From Owenweeksia sp. (GTDB lineage: Bacteria; Bacteroidota; Bacteroidia; Flavobacteriales; Schleiferiaceae): a stretch of 64,000 nt of DNA. Position numbers and translations under genes: made by a program. Below the pieces are notes generated by a model that saw only the letters and a program-made list of their open reading frames with translations, was not told where the DNA came from and ran no database searches. The stretch spans positions 141,673 to 205,672 of the forward strand of contig JANQPD010000030.1 of the NCBI GenBank assembly GCA_028285465.1. Direction: 5' to 3'. Positions 52,155-62,602 of this stretch are shown here, in pieces. Position 1 is the first letter of the stretch, and each line of letters begins with the position of its first letter.

Positions 52155-53240
52155 ATGAGCCACATCCATTGCGTTATTATGGCCGGAGGTATAGGAAGCC
52201 GTTTCTGGCCTGTCAGCACCTCCCGTTTTCCCAAGCAATTTCACGATATACTGGGTACAGGAGAAACCCTCATACAACAAACCTTCAGAAGGCTGTTGAA
52301 AATAACACCGGCCGAAAACATTTACGTAGTTACCCATAAAAATTACAAAGGCCTGGTAGCCGAACAGCTTCCCGGACTCCCGGAAGTGAATATCATACTG
52401 GAGCCGGCCCGCAGAAATACGGCTCCCTGCATTACATATGCCGCTTACCGTATCCTCAAACAAGATCCCAAGGGGATTATGCTTATCGCCCCCAGCGACC
52501 ACCTGGTAAGCAATGAAGAAGAATTTACACGTGTAGCGCGCTTAGCCCTGCAGGAGGCAGCGGCCCACAACCGGCTGTACACCCTGGGTATAAAGCCACA
52601 TCGCCCCGATACGGGATACGGTTACATCCAGTACATCAACCAGGAAGAAGCCCCCGGCTCGGAGATAAAAAAGGTGAAGACCTTTACCGAAAAACCCGAC
52701 ATAGAATTGGCCAAACAGTTCCTGGAAAGCGGGGATTTTATCTGGAATTCGGGGCTTTTCATTTGGTCTGTCAGTTATTTCCTGGAAGAAATAGGTCAAC
52801 ACCTGCCTGATCTTAAGACTACTTTTGACCAGGGCAAAGCGCTAATGGGCACCCCTGAAGAACAAGCTTTTCTGGCGCGCGTATATCCCGCTTGTGAAAA
52901 TGAGTCTATTGATTACGGGCTCATGGAAAAATCATCGGAAGTATATGTGATCCCGGCAGATTTTGGCTGGAGTGACCTCGGCACCTGGGGAAGCCTTTAT
53001 GAGCACCTGGATACCGATAAAAATGGGAATGCACTGGTGGCGCAAAAGGCGCTTGCCTACGACAGCCACAACAACCTGATCCGTATACCGAAAGAAAAAC
53101 TTGCGGTGATAGAAGGGTTAGAGGGCTTCATCGTGGTAGACGATGACGATTCCCTGCTCATCTGCCGGATGGAGAACGAACAATTGATCAAGGCTTTTGT
53201 GAATGACGTAAAGCTGCAATTTGGCGACAAGCACCTTTAA
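52155..53240 (+). CDS. Mannose-1-phosphate guanylyltransferase-like nucleotidyltransferase
   Basis: IMAGGIGSRFWPVSTSRFPKQF, LIAPSDHLV, GYIQY, EKPD, FIWNSGLFIW. Confidence 0.95.
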   Translation: MSHIHCVIMAGGIGSRFWPVSTSRFPKQFHDILGTGETLIQQTFRRLLKITPAENIYVVTHKNYKGLVAEQLPGLPEVNIILEPARRNTAPCITYAAYRILKQDPKGIMLIAPSDHLVSNEEEFTRVARLALQEAAAHNRLYTLGIKPHRPDTGYGYIQYINQEEAPGSEIKKVKTFTEKPDIELAKQFLESGDFIWNSGLFIWSVSYFLEEIGQHLPDLKTTFDQGKALMGTPEEQAFLARVYPACENESIDYGLMEKSSEVYVIPADFGWSDLGTWGSLYEHLDTDKNGNALVAQKALAYDSHNNLIRIPKEKLAVIEGLEGFIVVDDDDSLLICRMENEQLIKAFVNDVKLQFGDKHL

Positions 53241-53270
53241 GGCAGCCAACCGCCTTTTAACACCCTGGAG

Positions 53271-53627
53271 TTAAAACAATACCGGCTCAAAGCCCAGCAC
53301 TACCTGCCACAAAACAGTTACTAAAGAAAGTATGATGTACAGGTAACGCCTTACGATGAGCTTAAGCGTTTTACGATTTGGGTAATACCCTATTTGCTCA
53401 AAGAGGTAAGAATAAAAAGTTGTTTCCTTGTCGGTTTCCGTATCCAGGGCATGCCGGGCATTGAGCAGGCAACGGTTAAAGATCAGGAACTGCAGCAACA
53501 CCAGGCCGTAAGCCGTAACCATGAGGTACCACGAAAACAAAAACGGGCCCACCCAGGCCAAAATGGTAATCAATAAATGAAACCAAAAAGCAAAGTTGTG
53601 TGTACTGCTTACTTTTACCTCCGACAT
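53271..53627 (-). CDS. Hypothetical membrane protein
   Basis: 118-aa ORF with three TM-like segments. Confidence 0.6.
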   Translation of the reverse strand: MSEVKVSSTHNFAFWFHLLITILAWVGPFLFSWYLMVTAYGLVLLQFLIFNRCLLNARHALDTETDKETTFYSYLFEQIGYYPNRKTLKLIVRRYLYIILSLVTVLWQVVLGFEPVLF

Positions 53628-53664
53628 ATTTTGTTAAACACATTAAATTTGTGAGATCAATATT

Positions 53665-54282
53665 ATGAAAAAGCTTTTAAATACGCTTAGCCTGTTTTGC
53701 TTGTTGGCGTTCATGCTTCTTTACAATGGGACACATGCACAAGAGGATAAACCCGACTCAAAGGCCTCCCAGGCAAAGCAAAACCTGCGGGTACTGCGCG
53801 ATCATGCGCTCTTAGTGCGCTTGCCAAACTATACACTCAAGAGGGAAGCTTTACAAAAAGCCGGCAGGGACAAGGAAATGCGGGAACTCGAGCTACAGAT
53901 AAAAACCGAGAAAAAAGACATTCGCCTGGCCTTTCTGAAAACGTACACCTTTGGCAAGATCTATTTTTACGAAGACTATGACTATAAAGCTATAGAAAGT
54001 GGAAACCTGGAAGGTGTGCTCACTAATTTTGAAGGAGAAACCATCGTAAAAGAAGCGCTACCCAAACAATACCTGGTAGGCTCTTTTAGCGCCACGGAAA
54101 AATTAGACCTGGATGCCTTTGTCGTTATGGACAAAAACTTCATCTTACTCGACCCTCCCTTCCCCTATTACCAACGCACACGCTACTTTCTGTCGCTTCT
54201 TACCTATAGCAAGGCCCAGGTAATAGAGCTGTGGAACAGGCGCCTTTTCTCAAAATACGCAGCCTGGTTTGGTGTAAATTAA
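53665..54282 (+). CDS. Hypothetical secreted protein
   Basis: Signal peptide MKKLLNTLSLFCLLAFMLLYNGTHAQ; 205 aa. Confidence 0.7.
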   Translation: MKKLLNTLSLFCLLAFMLLYNGTHAQEDKPDSKASQAKQNLRVLRDHALLVRLPNYTLKREALQKAGRDKEMRELELQIKTEKKDIRLAFLKTYTFGKIYFYEDYDYKAIESGNLEGVLTNFEGETIVKEALPKQYLVGSFSATEKLDLDAFVVMDKNFILLDPPFPYYQRTRYFLSLLTYSKAQVIELWNRRLFSKYAAWFGVN

Positions 54283-54359
54283 CAATACATTAAAGAAAAC
54301 GAGCACAACAAAAGGCCCGGTATTGCATTTATAAGGCTTACTTCAATACTATATCTTCT

Positions 54360-55703
54360 ATGAACAATCCCGTAAAAGGTTTTTCAAAACTCAGCAAAGA
54401 AGGAAAAATGGAATGGCTGATAGCACACTATTTCAGTGGCGACAGCCGTGCCCTGGATACTTTGAAAAGTTACTGGCACCATGATGAAAAACGACAAAAG
54501 CTACACGATGAATTCATAGAAAACACGCTGAGCAACTTTTACCTGCCTTATGGAGTAGCCCCCAACTTTAAAATAGACGGCAAACTGTACACCCTGCCCA
54601 TGGCCATTGAAGAAAGCTCGGTTGTAGCAGCAGCGGCTAAAAGCGCAAGTTTCTGGCTAGCCCGCGGAGGGTTCAAAACCACTGTGGTGTCTACCACTAA
54701 AATAGGGCATGTACATTTTATATATGAAGGGGAACACCGCCAGCTGGAAAGGCTTTTTGAAGAAAACCGCAGCCGCTTTTATAAAGAAACGGAAGACATT
54801 ACCGCCAATATGCGGGCGCGTGGAGGCGGGATCACTTCGCTGGAATTAAAAGCAAAAACAGACGAGATCGAGCATTACTTCCAGCTGGAAGCAGAGTTTG
54901 AGACCTGTGACTCTATGGGCGCCAACTTCATAAACTCCTGCCTGGAGCAATTTGCCACTACCTTAAAAGCGGTAATGGCAGAGGCCAACGCGGGAGAAGC
55001 CGATGAGCAGCTTGAGATCGTAATGTGCATCCTCTCTAACTACACCCCCGAATGTTTGGTACGCAGCGAGGTAAGCTGCCCCGTAGAGCAAATGGCAGAC
55101 GGAGAAGTAAGCGCAGAAGAATTTGTACGCAAGTTCCAGCGGGCCGTGCGCATTGCAGAAGTAGAGCCTTACCGGGCCACTACCCACAACAAGGGCATTA
55201 TGAACGGTATCGATGCCGTGGTATTAGCCACCGGCAACGACTTCAGGGCTATTGAAGCAGCCTGCCACACCTATGCCTCACGCAAGGGCAGGTATAGCAG
55301 CTTAACGCATTGTGAAGTAAAAGACGGGACTTTTCGTTTTTGGATCGAAGTACCCCTGGCCCTGGGCACAGTAGGTGGGTTAACCACCCTGCACCCTTTG
55401 GTGAAGTTTTCCCTGCACATGCTGGATCAGCCGAATGCTGCGGAGTTAATGGGCATCATAGCCAGCAGTGGTTTAGCACAAAACTTTGCCGCGTTGCGCG
55501 CCCTGGTTACTACGGGCATTCAAAAAGGGCATATGAAAATGCACCTGCTCAACATCCTGAACCAGCTGGAAGCGACTGATGAAGAAAAGGGAACCATTAT
55601 CCACTACTTTAAAGATAAAGTAGTTTCTCACTCTGCTGCCGTAAACAAGTTCTGTGCCTTACGTGGCATAAAAAGCCCGGCAGAGGTAAAGAAACAGCCT
55701 TAA
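54360..55703 (+). CDS. Hydroxymethylglutaryl-CoA reductase (class II-like)
   Basis: MAIEESSVVAAAAKSASFW, CDSMGANFINSCLEQ, NKGIMNGIDAVVLATGNDFRAIEA, GTVGGLTTLHPLVK. Confidence 0.93.
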   Translation: MNNPVKGFSKLSKEGKMEWLIAHYFSGDSRALDTLKSYWHHDEKRQKLHDEFIENTLSNFYLPYGVAPNFKIDGKLYTLPMAIEESSVVAAAAKSASFWLARGGFKTTVVSTTKIGHVHFIYEGEHRQLERLFEENRSRFYKETEDITANMRARGGGITSLELKAKTDEIEHYFQLEAEFETCDSMGANFINSCLEQFATTLKAVMAEANAGEADEQLEIVMCILSNYTPECLVRSEVSCPVEQMADGEVSAEEFVRKFQRAVRIAEVEPYRATTHNKGIMNGIDAVVLATGNDFRAIEAACHTYASRKGRYSSLTHCEVKDGTFRFWIEVPLALGTVGGLTTLHPLVKFSLHMLDQPNAAELMGIIASSGLAQNFAALRALVTTGIQKGHMKMHLLNILNQLEATDEEKGTIIHYFKDKVVSHSAAVNKFCALRGIKSPAEVKKQP

Positions 55704-55707
55704 ACTC

Positions 55708-56613
55708 ATGCAAGAATATTATGCGCACGGCAAGTTGCTGCTCAGTGCAGAATACACCGTGCTGCAAGGTGCACAGGCCCTGGCCTTCCCTACCCGCCAG
55801 GGGCAACGCCTTATTGCGGTACCGCATGAAAAGGAAGGCATACATTGGCAAAGCTTTGACTTACACGGCAACTGTTGGTTCTCGGTTGTTTTTGATGACG
55901 CCTATGCGGTAATGCGCACCGAGGATCCTGCAAAAGCTGATTTTCTGCAACGCCTCTTTAAAAACGCCCGCAAGCTTGGAGGAAAAGAAATTAAACAAGT
56001 ACAACTTTCCTCTTACCTTGAGTTTGACGCAAGCTGGGGCCTGGGCAGCAGCAGCAGCCTTATAGCGTTGGTTGCGCAACTCTTTGAAGTGGATGCCCTT
56101 ACGCTCTTTTTTAAAAGCACCCGGGGAAGCGGGTATGATGTAGCCTGTGCACAAGCTTCTTCTCCCATTTTGTACCATTTGAAAGAACCGCAGAAGGCTT
56201 TTTGGGAAAAAACCAGTCTCCCTGCTCCTTTTTATGAAGCGCTTTTTGTGCACTTAAACCAGAAGCAACGCAGCCTCCCCGAGGTAAACCGCTTTCTGCA
56301 ACAGGCCAAAGATGCTGAATTGATCAAAACAATCAGCGCGCTTACCCGCGCTTTTTTGTCGGTTTCTACCATTGGTGCCTTACAAGAACTGATAGAAGAA
56401 CATGAAGCGCTTACCTCAAGGGCTGTGGGCCTGCCTACCGTAAAATCCTCCTTGTTTACCGATTTCAGGGGCAGCATAAAATCCTTAGGCGCATGGGGGG
56501 GAGATTTTGTTATGGCCCTGGGTGAGGAAGGTACTTCTTATTTTTCCCGACGCGGGTATTCTACTGTACTGCGCTTAAGCGACTTGCTATATATGGAGTC
56601 CCCTAGCCCGTAA
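55708..56613 (+). CDS. GHMP kinase (mevalonate-pathway kinase-like)
   Basis: AHGKLLLSAEYTVLQGAQALAFPT; SWGLGSSSSLIALVAQ; GSGYDVACA. Confidence 0.88.
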   Translation: MQEYYAHGKLLLSAEYTVLQGAQALAFPTRQGQRLIAVPHEKEGIHWQSFDLHGNCWFSVVFDDAYAVMRTEDPAKADFLQRLFKNARKLGGKEIKQVQLSSYLEFDASWGLGSSSSLIALVAQLFEVDALTLFFKSTRGSGYDVACAQASSPILYHLKEPQKAFWEKTSLPAPFYEALFVHLNQKQRSLPEVNRFLQQAKDAELIKTISALTRAFLSVSTIGALQELIEEHEALTSRAVGLPTVKSSLFTDFRGSIKSLGAWGGDFVMALGEEGTSYFSRRGYSTVLRLSDLLYMESPSP

Positions 56614-57040
56614 AAGCGGTATCAGCCTCCACAAAACAAAGCCGGTTGCCAAAAGGGTCTGTGCCATAAAAGCTGCGCTCTCCCCAGGGCCGGGTTTCGA
56701 TTGCCGGGTCTAACGCATGAACGGGCAATTGCTTTGCCCGTTCAAAAACTTCTTCCAGGGCGTCAACACTGAAATATACATGTTCGGGATTAGACCTGAA
56801 GGATTGTGTATCTCCGTCTGCCCGGGCATCGTAACATGCCAGCAGGGTTCCCCCGCAATCAAAATAATGCCGGCCTCCGGAAACGCGCGTGCCTTTTAGG
56901 CCCAGTAAGCCGGCGTAGAACTTTGCTGCGGCTTCAATGTTGTGCACCGGCAGTATAACCCGGAATAATTTTGGGGTGTTTTTCAGAGCGATGGATTTAA
57001 GAGCGTTGTTCAAAGGGAATAATTTCTCCCGTTTCTGCAT
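56603..57040 (-). CDS. VOC/glyoxalase-like protein
   Basis: FRVILPVHNIEAAAKFYAGLLGLKGTRVSGGRHYFDCGG...YGTDPFGNRLCFVE. Confidence 0.88.
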   Translation of the reverse strand: MQKREKLFPLNNALKSIALKNTPKLFRVILPVHNIEAAAKFYAGLLGLKGTRVSGGRHYFDCGGTLLACYDARADGDTQSFRSNPEHVYFSVDALEEVFERAKQLPVHALDPAIETRPWGERSFYGTDPFGNRLCFVEADTAFTG

Positions 57041-57422
57041 ATTTTTTTAGCCCATTAAGGAGCAACGCCCAGCAAAAAGCCGCCTTGCGGTAGGCATGGT
57101 TGGAGGCCAGCCAGTTTTTGTGCCAAAACTGTACTTGCGTGCCTATGGAAACCGGCAAGAGATCAAAACCAAAAGAAGTGAAGCTCCAGTCTGCATCCGC
57201 CTTGGTCATTTCCATGTAAAAAGCCTTGTTTTCCACACTGTGGCTTACTCGGCCCTGCCAGTCGTACTCCGGACCGAAATAAAAGCGATAGTGTGCACCT
57301 ACCTCGGGCTTTCCGCTGCATTGTTGCGGCCACCAGTGTTCGAGTTCTTCAGGTAGGCTTATTGCTTTAAATACTTGAGCCGGGGTAGCTTCGATCGTAA
57401 AATCGTGATAGATGTTTGGCAT
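56997..57422 (-). CDS. SRPBCC/AHSA1-like protein
   Basis: FTIEATPAQVFKAISLPEELEHWWPQQCSGKPEVGAHYRFYFG. Confidence 0.85.
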   Translation of the reverse strand: MPNIYHDFTIEATPAQVFKAISLPEELEHWWPQQCSGKPEVGAHYRFYFGPEYDWQGRVSHSVENKAFYMEMTKADADWSFTSFGFDLLPVSIGTQVQFWHKNWLASNHAYRKAAFCWALLLNGLKKYAETGEIIPFEQRS

Positions 57423-57605
57423 TGGAAATAGGGGGTTTTAACATTTTATGCTGTTCTCATATCAAAAGAAGTGCCTTTTTTCGTTTCTACCGCTACATTT
57501 AACAAGAATATGAGTGGTGATTTAGGGAGCGGTGGCTTTTCAGGTTTGTAGTATCTTTCTTTAAAAGCCCGCATGCTATACGCTCCTGATACCCCGCCCT
57601 TTGTT

Positions 57606-58577
57606 CTAATGTATTTTGACTACGATTTTGCCCCTATGCTTCCCCTCCCCGAAGTATTGTATCAGGCGGGGAATGTCTTCCAGGACATAAGGACCATCCA
57701 TAACACAGCTTAGCTTTTTCCGGGCAAAGAGATCCTCAATGAAATCCAGCCCTCTATTTGGTTTTAAGCCAACTATACGGAGTGTTTTTGATGAAAAGAG
57801 GGGCAGTATTTTGCTCCAAAACAAAAGCCTGAGCAAATGAGCAGGGGTACCGCCTATGGTCACGTATTTCCCTCCCGGCTTCAAGGCGCGCAGATAGGAA
57901 AGAGCCGGTTTATTGGTCTTACAATCCAGGATCAGGTCGTATTGCGCTCCCCTCCGGGTAAAGTCTTCTTCGCGGTAATCTACTACCCGGTCGAAACCAT
58001 TTGTACGCAGCATATCCAGCTTTTCTCCCGCATCCACCCCCGTTACTGGGCAACCGTAAAATTTAGCCAGCTGCAGCCCTATGCTGCCTACTCCTCCCCC
58101 GGCTCCATTGATCAAAATACTTTGCCCCGGTTCAATTTTCCCCACATCCCGCAAAGCCTGCAAAGCAAGCACTGCCGCATGTGGAAGCGCAACCGCTTCT
58201 TCAAAACCTATGGCGTTTGGCTTACGCACTACGGCTTGCTCATGGATGCATAGATACTCGGCAAATGTCCCGAAACCATAATCGGATATGTCGCCATACA
58301 CGGCATCCCCCGGTTTAAACTTTGTTACGCCTGCTCCTACCCCTTCAACGATGCCCGAAACCTCCATACCGGGGACCTTTTGTCTGGGTTTGAATGCGCC
58401 AAACATCAAGCGATAGAGATAGGGTTTGCCTCTTACCAGGCTCCAATCATAATCATTTATGGTAGTGGCCCGCACTTTTACAAGCAGTTGTTTATTTTTT
58501 GGAACGGGCTTTTTCACGTCCGCCAGAGCGAGCACCTTTTCAGGAGGCCCATATGTGTTGAATACAAAAGCTTTCAT
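57606..58577 (-). CDS. Zinc-type/quinone-oxidoreductase-like MDR alcohol dehydrogenase
   Basis: GYGPPEKVL-like start, LINGAGGGVGSIGLQLAKFYGCPVTGVD. Confidence 0.93.
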   Translation of the reverse strand: MKAFVFNTYGPPEKVLALADVKKPVPKNKQLLVKVRATTINDYDWSLVRGKPYLYRLMFGAFKPRQKVPGMEVSGIVEGVGAGVTKFKPGDAVYGDISDYGFGTFAEYLCIHEQAVVRKPNAIGFEEAVALPHAAVLALQALRDVGKIEPGQSILINGAGGGVGSIGLQLAKFYGCPVTGVDAGEKLDMLRTNGFDRVVDYREEDFTRRGAQYDLILDCKTNKPALSYLRALKPGGKYVTIGGTPAHLLRLLFWSKILPLFSSKTLRIVGLKPNRGLDFIEDLFARKKLSCVMDGPYVLEDIPRLIQYFGEGKHRGKIVVKIH

Positions 58578-59007
58578 GCTTCAGTGCTAAAATGTATAGA
58601 TACCCGCCAGAAACGGCCCCAGCTTCCCGAAACCAAAGGCTATGGAGTACAAAGCTACTCACGGGAAGCCGCTGCTATATAAAGCACACATCCGTGTGTG
58701 TTCCTGTCTGGTGGCCATTGGCCCAAATTTAATCACTTAGAGCTATAGGCCTTTAAAGAATCTGATTTTCTCTTTCATGGTGTAAAGCGGGCGCCAACCT
58801 CTATTCCCTTTGGGCGTATTATAGTTTATGCATCCTGCTCACCTTGGGCTTTATACCCATCATCTACTCTTTGCCAAGCGCATGCTTTATTACCCGGTAT
58901 TATCGGGTATCTCATTATTATTTAATCATTAGGCTTAACAATTTTTTAAACTTCCCTTTTCGCAGAATGCGGCACAGCGGGTTTTATTAGCCGCTTTTAT
59001 TTTCACT

Positions 59008-62000
59008 ATGCGTCATATTTCCGTCCTGGTCTTTCTAGCCCTTATGCTCAGCGGGCTAACCGCTTTCGCCCAGACCAATAGTTTTCGCCTGGCCAGCTAC
59101 AACAGCTTGCGGTATTCTACCTCCAACATCGATCAGCGCCATCCCGATTTCCGGTTGATCATCAACGAGATTGACCCGGACATCCTCGTACTACAAGAAC
59201 TATCCGGGCGGTCTGCTTCGGCCATGTTCCTGGACAGTGTTATGAACTTCAGCAATATGCAATACGATACGGCTTCTTTTGTGGATGGGAACGACCTGGA
59301 TATTTCCCTCTTTTATAAAACTGCCAAATTCCAGTTCATCCGCACGCAAACGTACGGCACCGCCCTGCGCGATATTTACCATTACCAGTTAAGACCGGTA
59401 AACAGCGCAGATACGCTCCATGTTTTTGGGGTGCATTTAAAAGCCAGTCCCTCTTCGGCAGATGAAGCCTTACGGGCGGCCGAGGTGGATACCCTGCGCA
59501 AGTATACCGATCAGCTGCCTCATGGCGCGTACAGCATTGTATGCGGAGATTTCAACATCTACGGCAGCACCGAAGCCGCTTACACCCGCTTGCTCGACAA
59601 TACGGCCGGCAATGACGGACATTTTATTGACCAGATCAACCTTAGCGGTACCTGGAACAATGCTGCATATGCCCCCTACCATACGCAATCTCCCAGAACT
59701 ACCCAGTTTAACGGGGGTGCCAGCGGGGGTATGGACGATCGTTTTGACCTTATCCTCATGAGCCGTGCCATAGACAGCAGCGGAGGCATTAGCTATACGC
59801 CCGGCTCTATGACGGCCTTCGGAAATGACGGACAACACTACAACCTGGCCATAAATAGCGCGCCTACCAACAGCGCAGTGAGTGCCTCTGTGGCCAATGC
59901 CCTGCACCAGGCCAGCGACCACATACCGGTATTTGCCGATTTTCAATACGACAGCACCGGAAGCAACACAACCGCCACTCCTATAGACACCATCCTCCTG
60001 GCAGAGTTTGACCGGGAAAACAACACAACGGGCAACTGTGTAGCCTCCGCACAAAACACCTATCAGCTAAGTGATCTTACTACAGTAGCGTTATGCCGCA
60101 GCGGGGTGACGGCCAATACAGGGGGTGATTTTAATAGCCGGGGATGGCCACAAACCAACGCCATCGACCTGAATGCCTACTATAGTGTTACCGTGACGCC
60201 CAACACCGGCCGGAAAGTGTTCCTAAGCCAAATAAAAATACGGCTCGACAGAAGCAACCAGGGACCGGACGAGGTGCGCATTCGGAGCAGTATAGACGGG
60301 TACGGTGCAGACATCGCCAATATAAACGGGCTTTCAGCCAGTGGAGAGACCCGGGCGTTCCATATAGACCTGGAAAGCACTTCTGCCGTAGAATTCCGGA
60401 TATATGCCTTTAACGCCTCCGGTAGCGCGGGCACTTTTGATGTAGAAGGCTTTGCCGGGGAACAGCTTACCGATCCGGGCATAGCCCTTTATGGTTACGT
60501 TTTACCGGAAATTGTATGGGATGGCACCCAGTGGAATACCGGCAGCAGTCCTGCCGGAAACCTCGCCAATGGTAAAATTATAGTGCAAAAGGGAAATAAA
60601 GCGCAGGTTACCGCCACGGTTAGCGAAGTAGGCAGCATAGAAGTGCAAGCCGGCGCTAAGTTGGAAGTGGCGAGCGGGAACAGCATCACCCTTACCGATA
60701 CCCTCTATATTGAAGCAGACGGTACTAACGGCCCGGGGCAGGTATCGGGCGACATCAATGCCCACCTGAAGTATACAGGTATTGTTAGGGGGAGTACCGC
60801 TCGTTGGCATAGTCTTGCTTTTCCCGTTACGGGCACTTTAACCGATGTGAGCCTGGGCAATGCCGCTCTAAACACTTCTGCCAATAGTGCGGCCAGCCAG
60901 GTGAATGTATGGTACTACGATGCCCAAACCACCGATCCCAATACCGACCAGGGCACCTGGACAAGGGCAGAAAACCTGAATAAAGGTACCGGCATTGGCT
61001 ATGGGGTATACCTGGGGCCTCCCCACTTTGGGAATTATCCCTTGTTCTTTGAGGCCAGGGGAACCTACAGCCGTTCCGGGGCGGTAAGTGTTTACCTGGA
61101 CAATGGTGTAGCCGCCGCAGACCAGGGTTGGAACCTGGTACCCAACCCCTTTACCGCGCCCCTCGATTGGACTGCCTTAAAAAACGACAACGCCACGCTA
61201 AACGCTACCTTTTATGTAGACAGTGCCCATACCTGGAAGTTTCACAACGGCAGTACGGGCAATGCCAGTCGCTATATACATCCGGGGCAATCCTTCTTCG
61301 TTAAGGTAAGCAGTGCCGGAACACTTAACTACAACCAAACCCAGGTAACCCTCGATCAAAATACCCGCCTGTACAAAAACGGGCTGGCCCAGATAACCAT
61401 CGCGGCCAACAACGGCCTCCGCAAAGATGCACACTATATCGCACTGGAAAACGGCTTAAGCCAGGCGGTTGACCCTGGTTTTGACGGCTTGAAAAAGAAA
61501 AACACAGGCAAAGGCGCCTTGAATGTGTACAGCACAGACCCCACCGGTAACAGCTATGCGATAAACGGTTTACCCCCGCAGGGGGTTGAACGCATTCCCT
61601 TGGTGCTCGAAGCAGACCGGGACACCCTGGTGGAAATGCGTTTCAGCCTGGAGCAGCTTTCGCATTTCACCATCCGGTGGGTTGACCCGGCTAAAGGGGA
61701 TACGCTCGTATTGACGGATGGGCTGCATATATCCGTACCTGTATTGTCTGGAAACAACCCTTTTTTGTTGCTGCTGGACCAAAACGGACAGATCGGGATG
61801 GCAGAAACAAGTCTTTCCAAGGTGAAGATCAGGAACGAGCTCCACCGGGTAGTGATAGAAAATGGCTCCGGCCTTCCGCTTACGGCAGCAATATTTGACT
61901 TAAGCGGCCGTAAGCTTAAGGAGTATGCCTTTACAGAAGCGTTGGTATTGCGAGGCCTGCAGGGCATGTACCTGTTGCACATCCTTAACGCATCCCATGA

Positions 62001-62034
62001 AGTGTTGAAGAGTAAGGTTGTAGTGATACCCTAG
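59008..62034 (+). CDS. Secreted endonuclease/exonuclease/phosphatase-family protein with T9SS C-terminal domain
   Basis: FRLASYNSLRYST, DILVLQELSG, YSIVCGDFNIYGSTEAAY, SDHIPVFADF; C-terminal AAIFDLSGRKLKEYAF...LQGMYLLHILNASHEVLKSKVVVIP. Confidence 0.92.
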   Translation: MRHISVLVFLALMLSGLTAFAQTNSFRLASYNSLRYSTSNIDQRHPDFRLIINEIDPDILVLQELSGRSASAMFLDSVMNFSNMQYDTASFVDGNDLDISLFYKTAKFQFIRTQTYGTALRDIYHYQLRPVNSADTLHVFGVHLKASPSSADEALRAAEVDTLRKYTDQLPHGAYSIVCGDFNIYGSTEAAYTRLLDNTAGNDGHFIDQINLSGTWNNAAYAPYHTQSPRTTQFNGGASGGMDDRFDLILMSRAIDSSGGISYTPGSMTAFGNDGQHYNLAINSAPTNSAVSASVANALHQASDHIPVFADFQYDSTGSNTTATPIDTILLAEFDRENNTTGNCVASAQNTYQLSDLTTVALCRSGVTANTGGDFNSRGWPQTNAIDLNAYYSVTVTPNTGRKVFLSQIKIRLDRSNQGPDEVRIRSSIDGYGADIANINGLSASGETRAFHIDLESTSAVEFRIYAFNASGSAGTFDVEGFAGEQLTDPGIALYGYVLPEIVWDGTQWNTGSSPAGNLANGKIIVQKGNKAQVTATVSEVGSIEVQAGAKLEVASGNSITLTDTLYIEADGTNGPGQVSGDINAHLKYTGIVRGSTARWHSLAFPVTGTLTDVSLGNAALNTSANSAASQVNVWYYDAQTTDPNTDQGTWTRAENLNKGTGIGYGVYLGPPHFGNYPLFFEARGTYSRSGAVSVYLDNGVAAADQGWNLVPNPFTAPLDWTALKNDNATLNATFYVDSAHTWKFHNGSTGNASRYIHPGQSFFVKVSSAGTLNYNQTQVTLDQNTRLYKNGLAQITIAANNGLRKDAHYIALENGLSQAVDPGFDGLKKKNTGKGALNVYSTDPTGNSYAINGLPPQGVERIPLVLEADRDTLVEMRFSLEQLSHFTIRWVDPAKGDTLVLTDGLHISVPVLSGNNPFLLLLDQNGQIGMAETSLSKVKIRNELHRVVIENGSGLPLTAAIFDLSGRKLKEYAFTEALVLRGLQGMYLLHILNASHEVLKSKVVVIP

Positions 62035-62161
62035 AAGCGCATGCAAAAGGGAAACCCGATCCGCAAGACTTTGCCGAACCGCTATTGCCATTTAGCCGGT
62101 TGTACCTTAGCTTTATATTTCGTTTTTAAAACACAGTATCATAACTTTAAAATATATCCAG

Positions 62162-62578
62162 ATGAAGCAAACAGGTGTATGGATAGATGGCTCCAAAGCC
62201 GTGATCATTACCATAGAAAATAACAAAGTGAACATTAATACCCTTGCAGCTAACATAGAGCATAGAGGCAATCTTAATGATGATGAAGGCGACCGGGGCT
62301 CTTTTATGGGGCAACAACACATCAGCCGGGAAAACACATTTAAAAGGCGTGAGCGACAGGACGTGAAACGTTATATAAATGAGGTAGCCGGCCAGTTAAA
62401 CCATGCCGATGAGCTATACATTTTCGGGTCCGGGGAAATGCGCATGGAACTCAAAAAACACATTGAACAAGATAGTCAGATTAAAACTGAAATGATAAAG
62501 GCCGTTGAGCCTGCCCAGGACATGACCGAAAACCAAATGGTGGACCGGGTGAAGCGGTTTTACGATATCCCTACCTAG
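62162..62578 (+). CDS. eRF1-domain/host-attachment-like hypothetical protein
   Basis: MKQTGVWIDGSKAVIITIEN...LNHADELYIFGSGEMRMELKKHIEQD architecture. Confidence 0.55.
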   Translation: MKQTGVWIDGSKAVIITIENNKVNINTLAANIEHRGNLNDDEGDRGSFMGQQHISRENTFKRRERQDVKRYINEVAGQLNHADELYIFGSGEMRMELKKHIEQDSQIKTEMIKAVEPAQDMTENQMVDRVKRFYDIPT

Positions 62579-62602
62579 GGACAGGGATAGCAAACGCCTA
62601 CA

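Noticed and set aside
53644-53651. TAAATTTG as a Bacteroidetes -7 promoter element (TAnnTTTG)
   Set aside because: Matches the consensus, but no properly spaced -33 TTG element was identified, so it is not listed as a promoter.
59470-60054. 194-aa minus-strand ORF
   Set aside because: Antisense to the secreted EEP protein.
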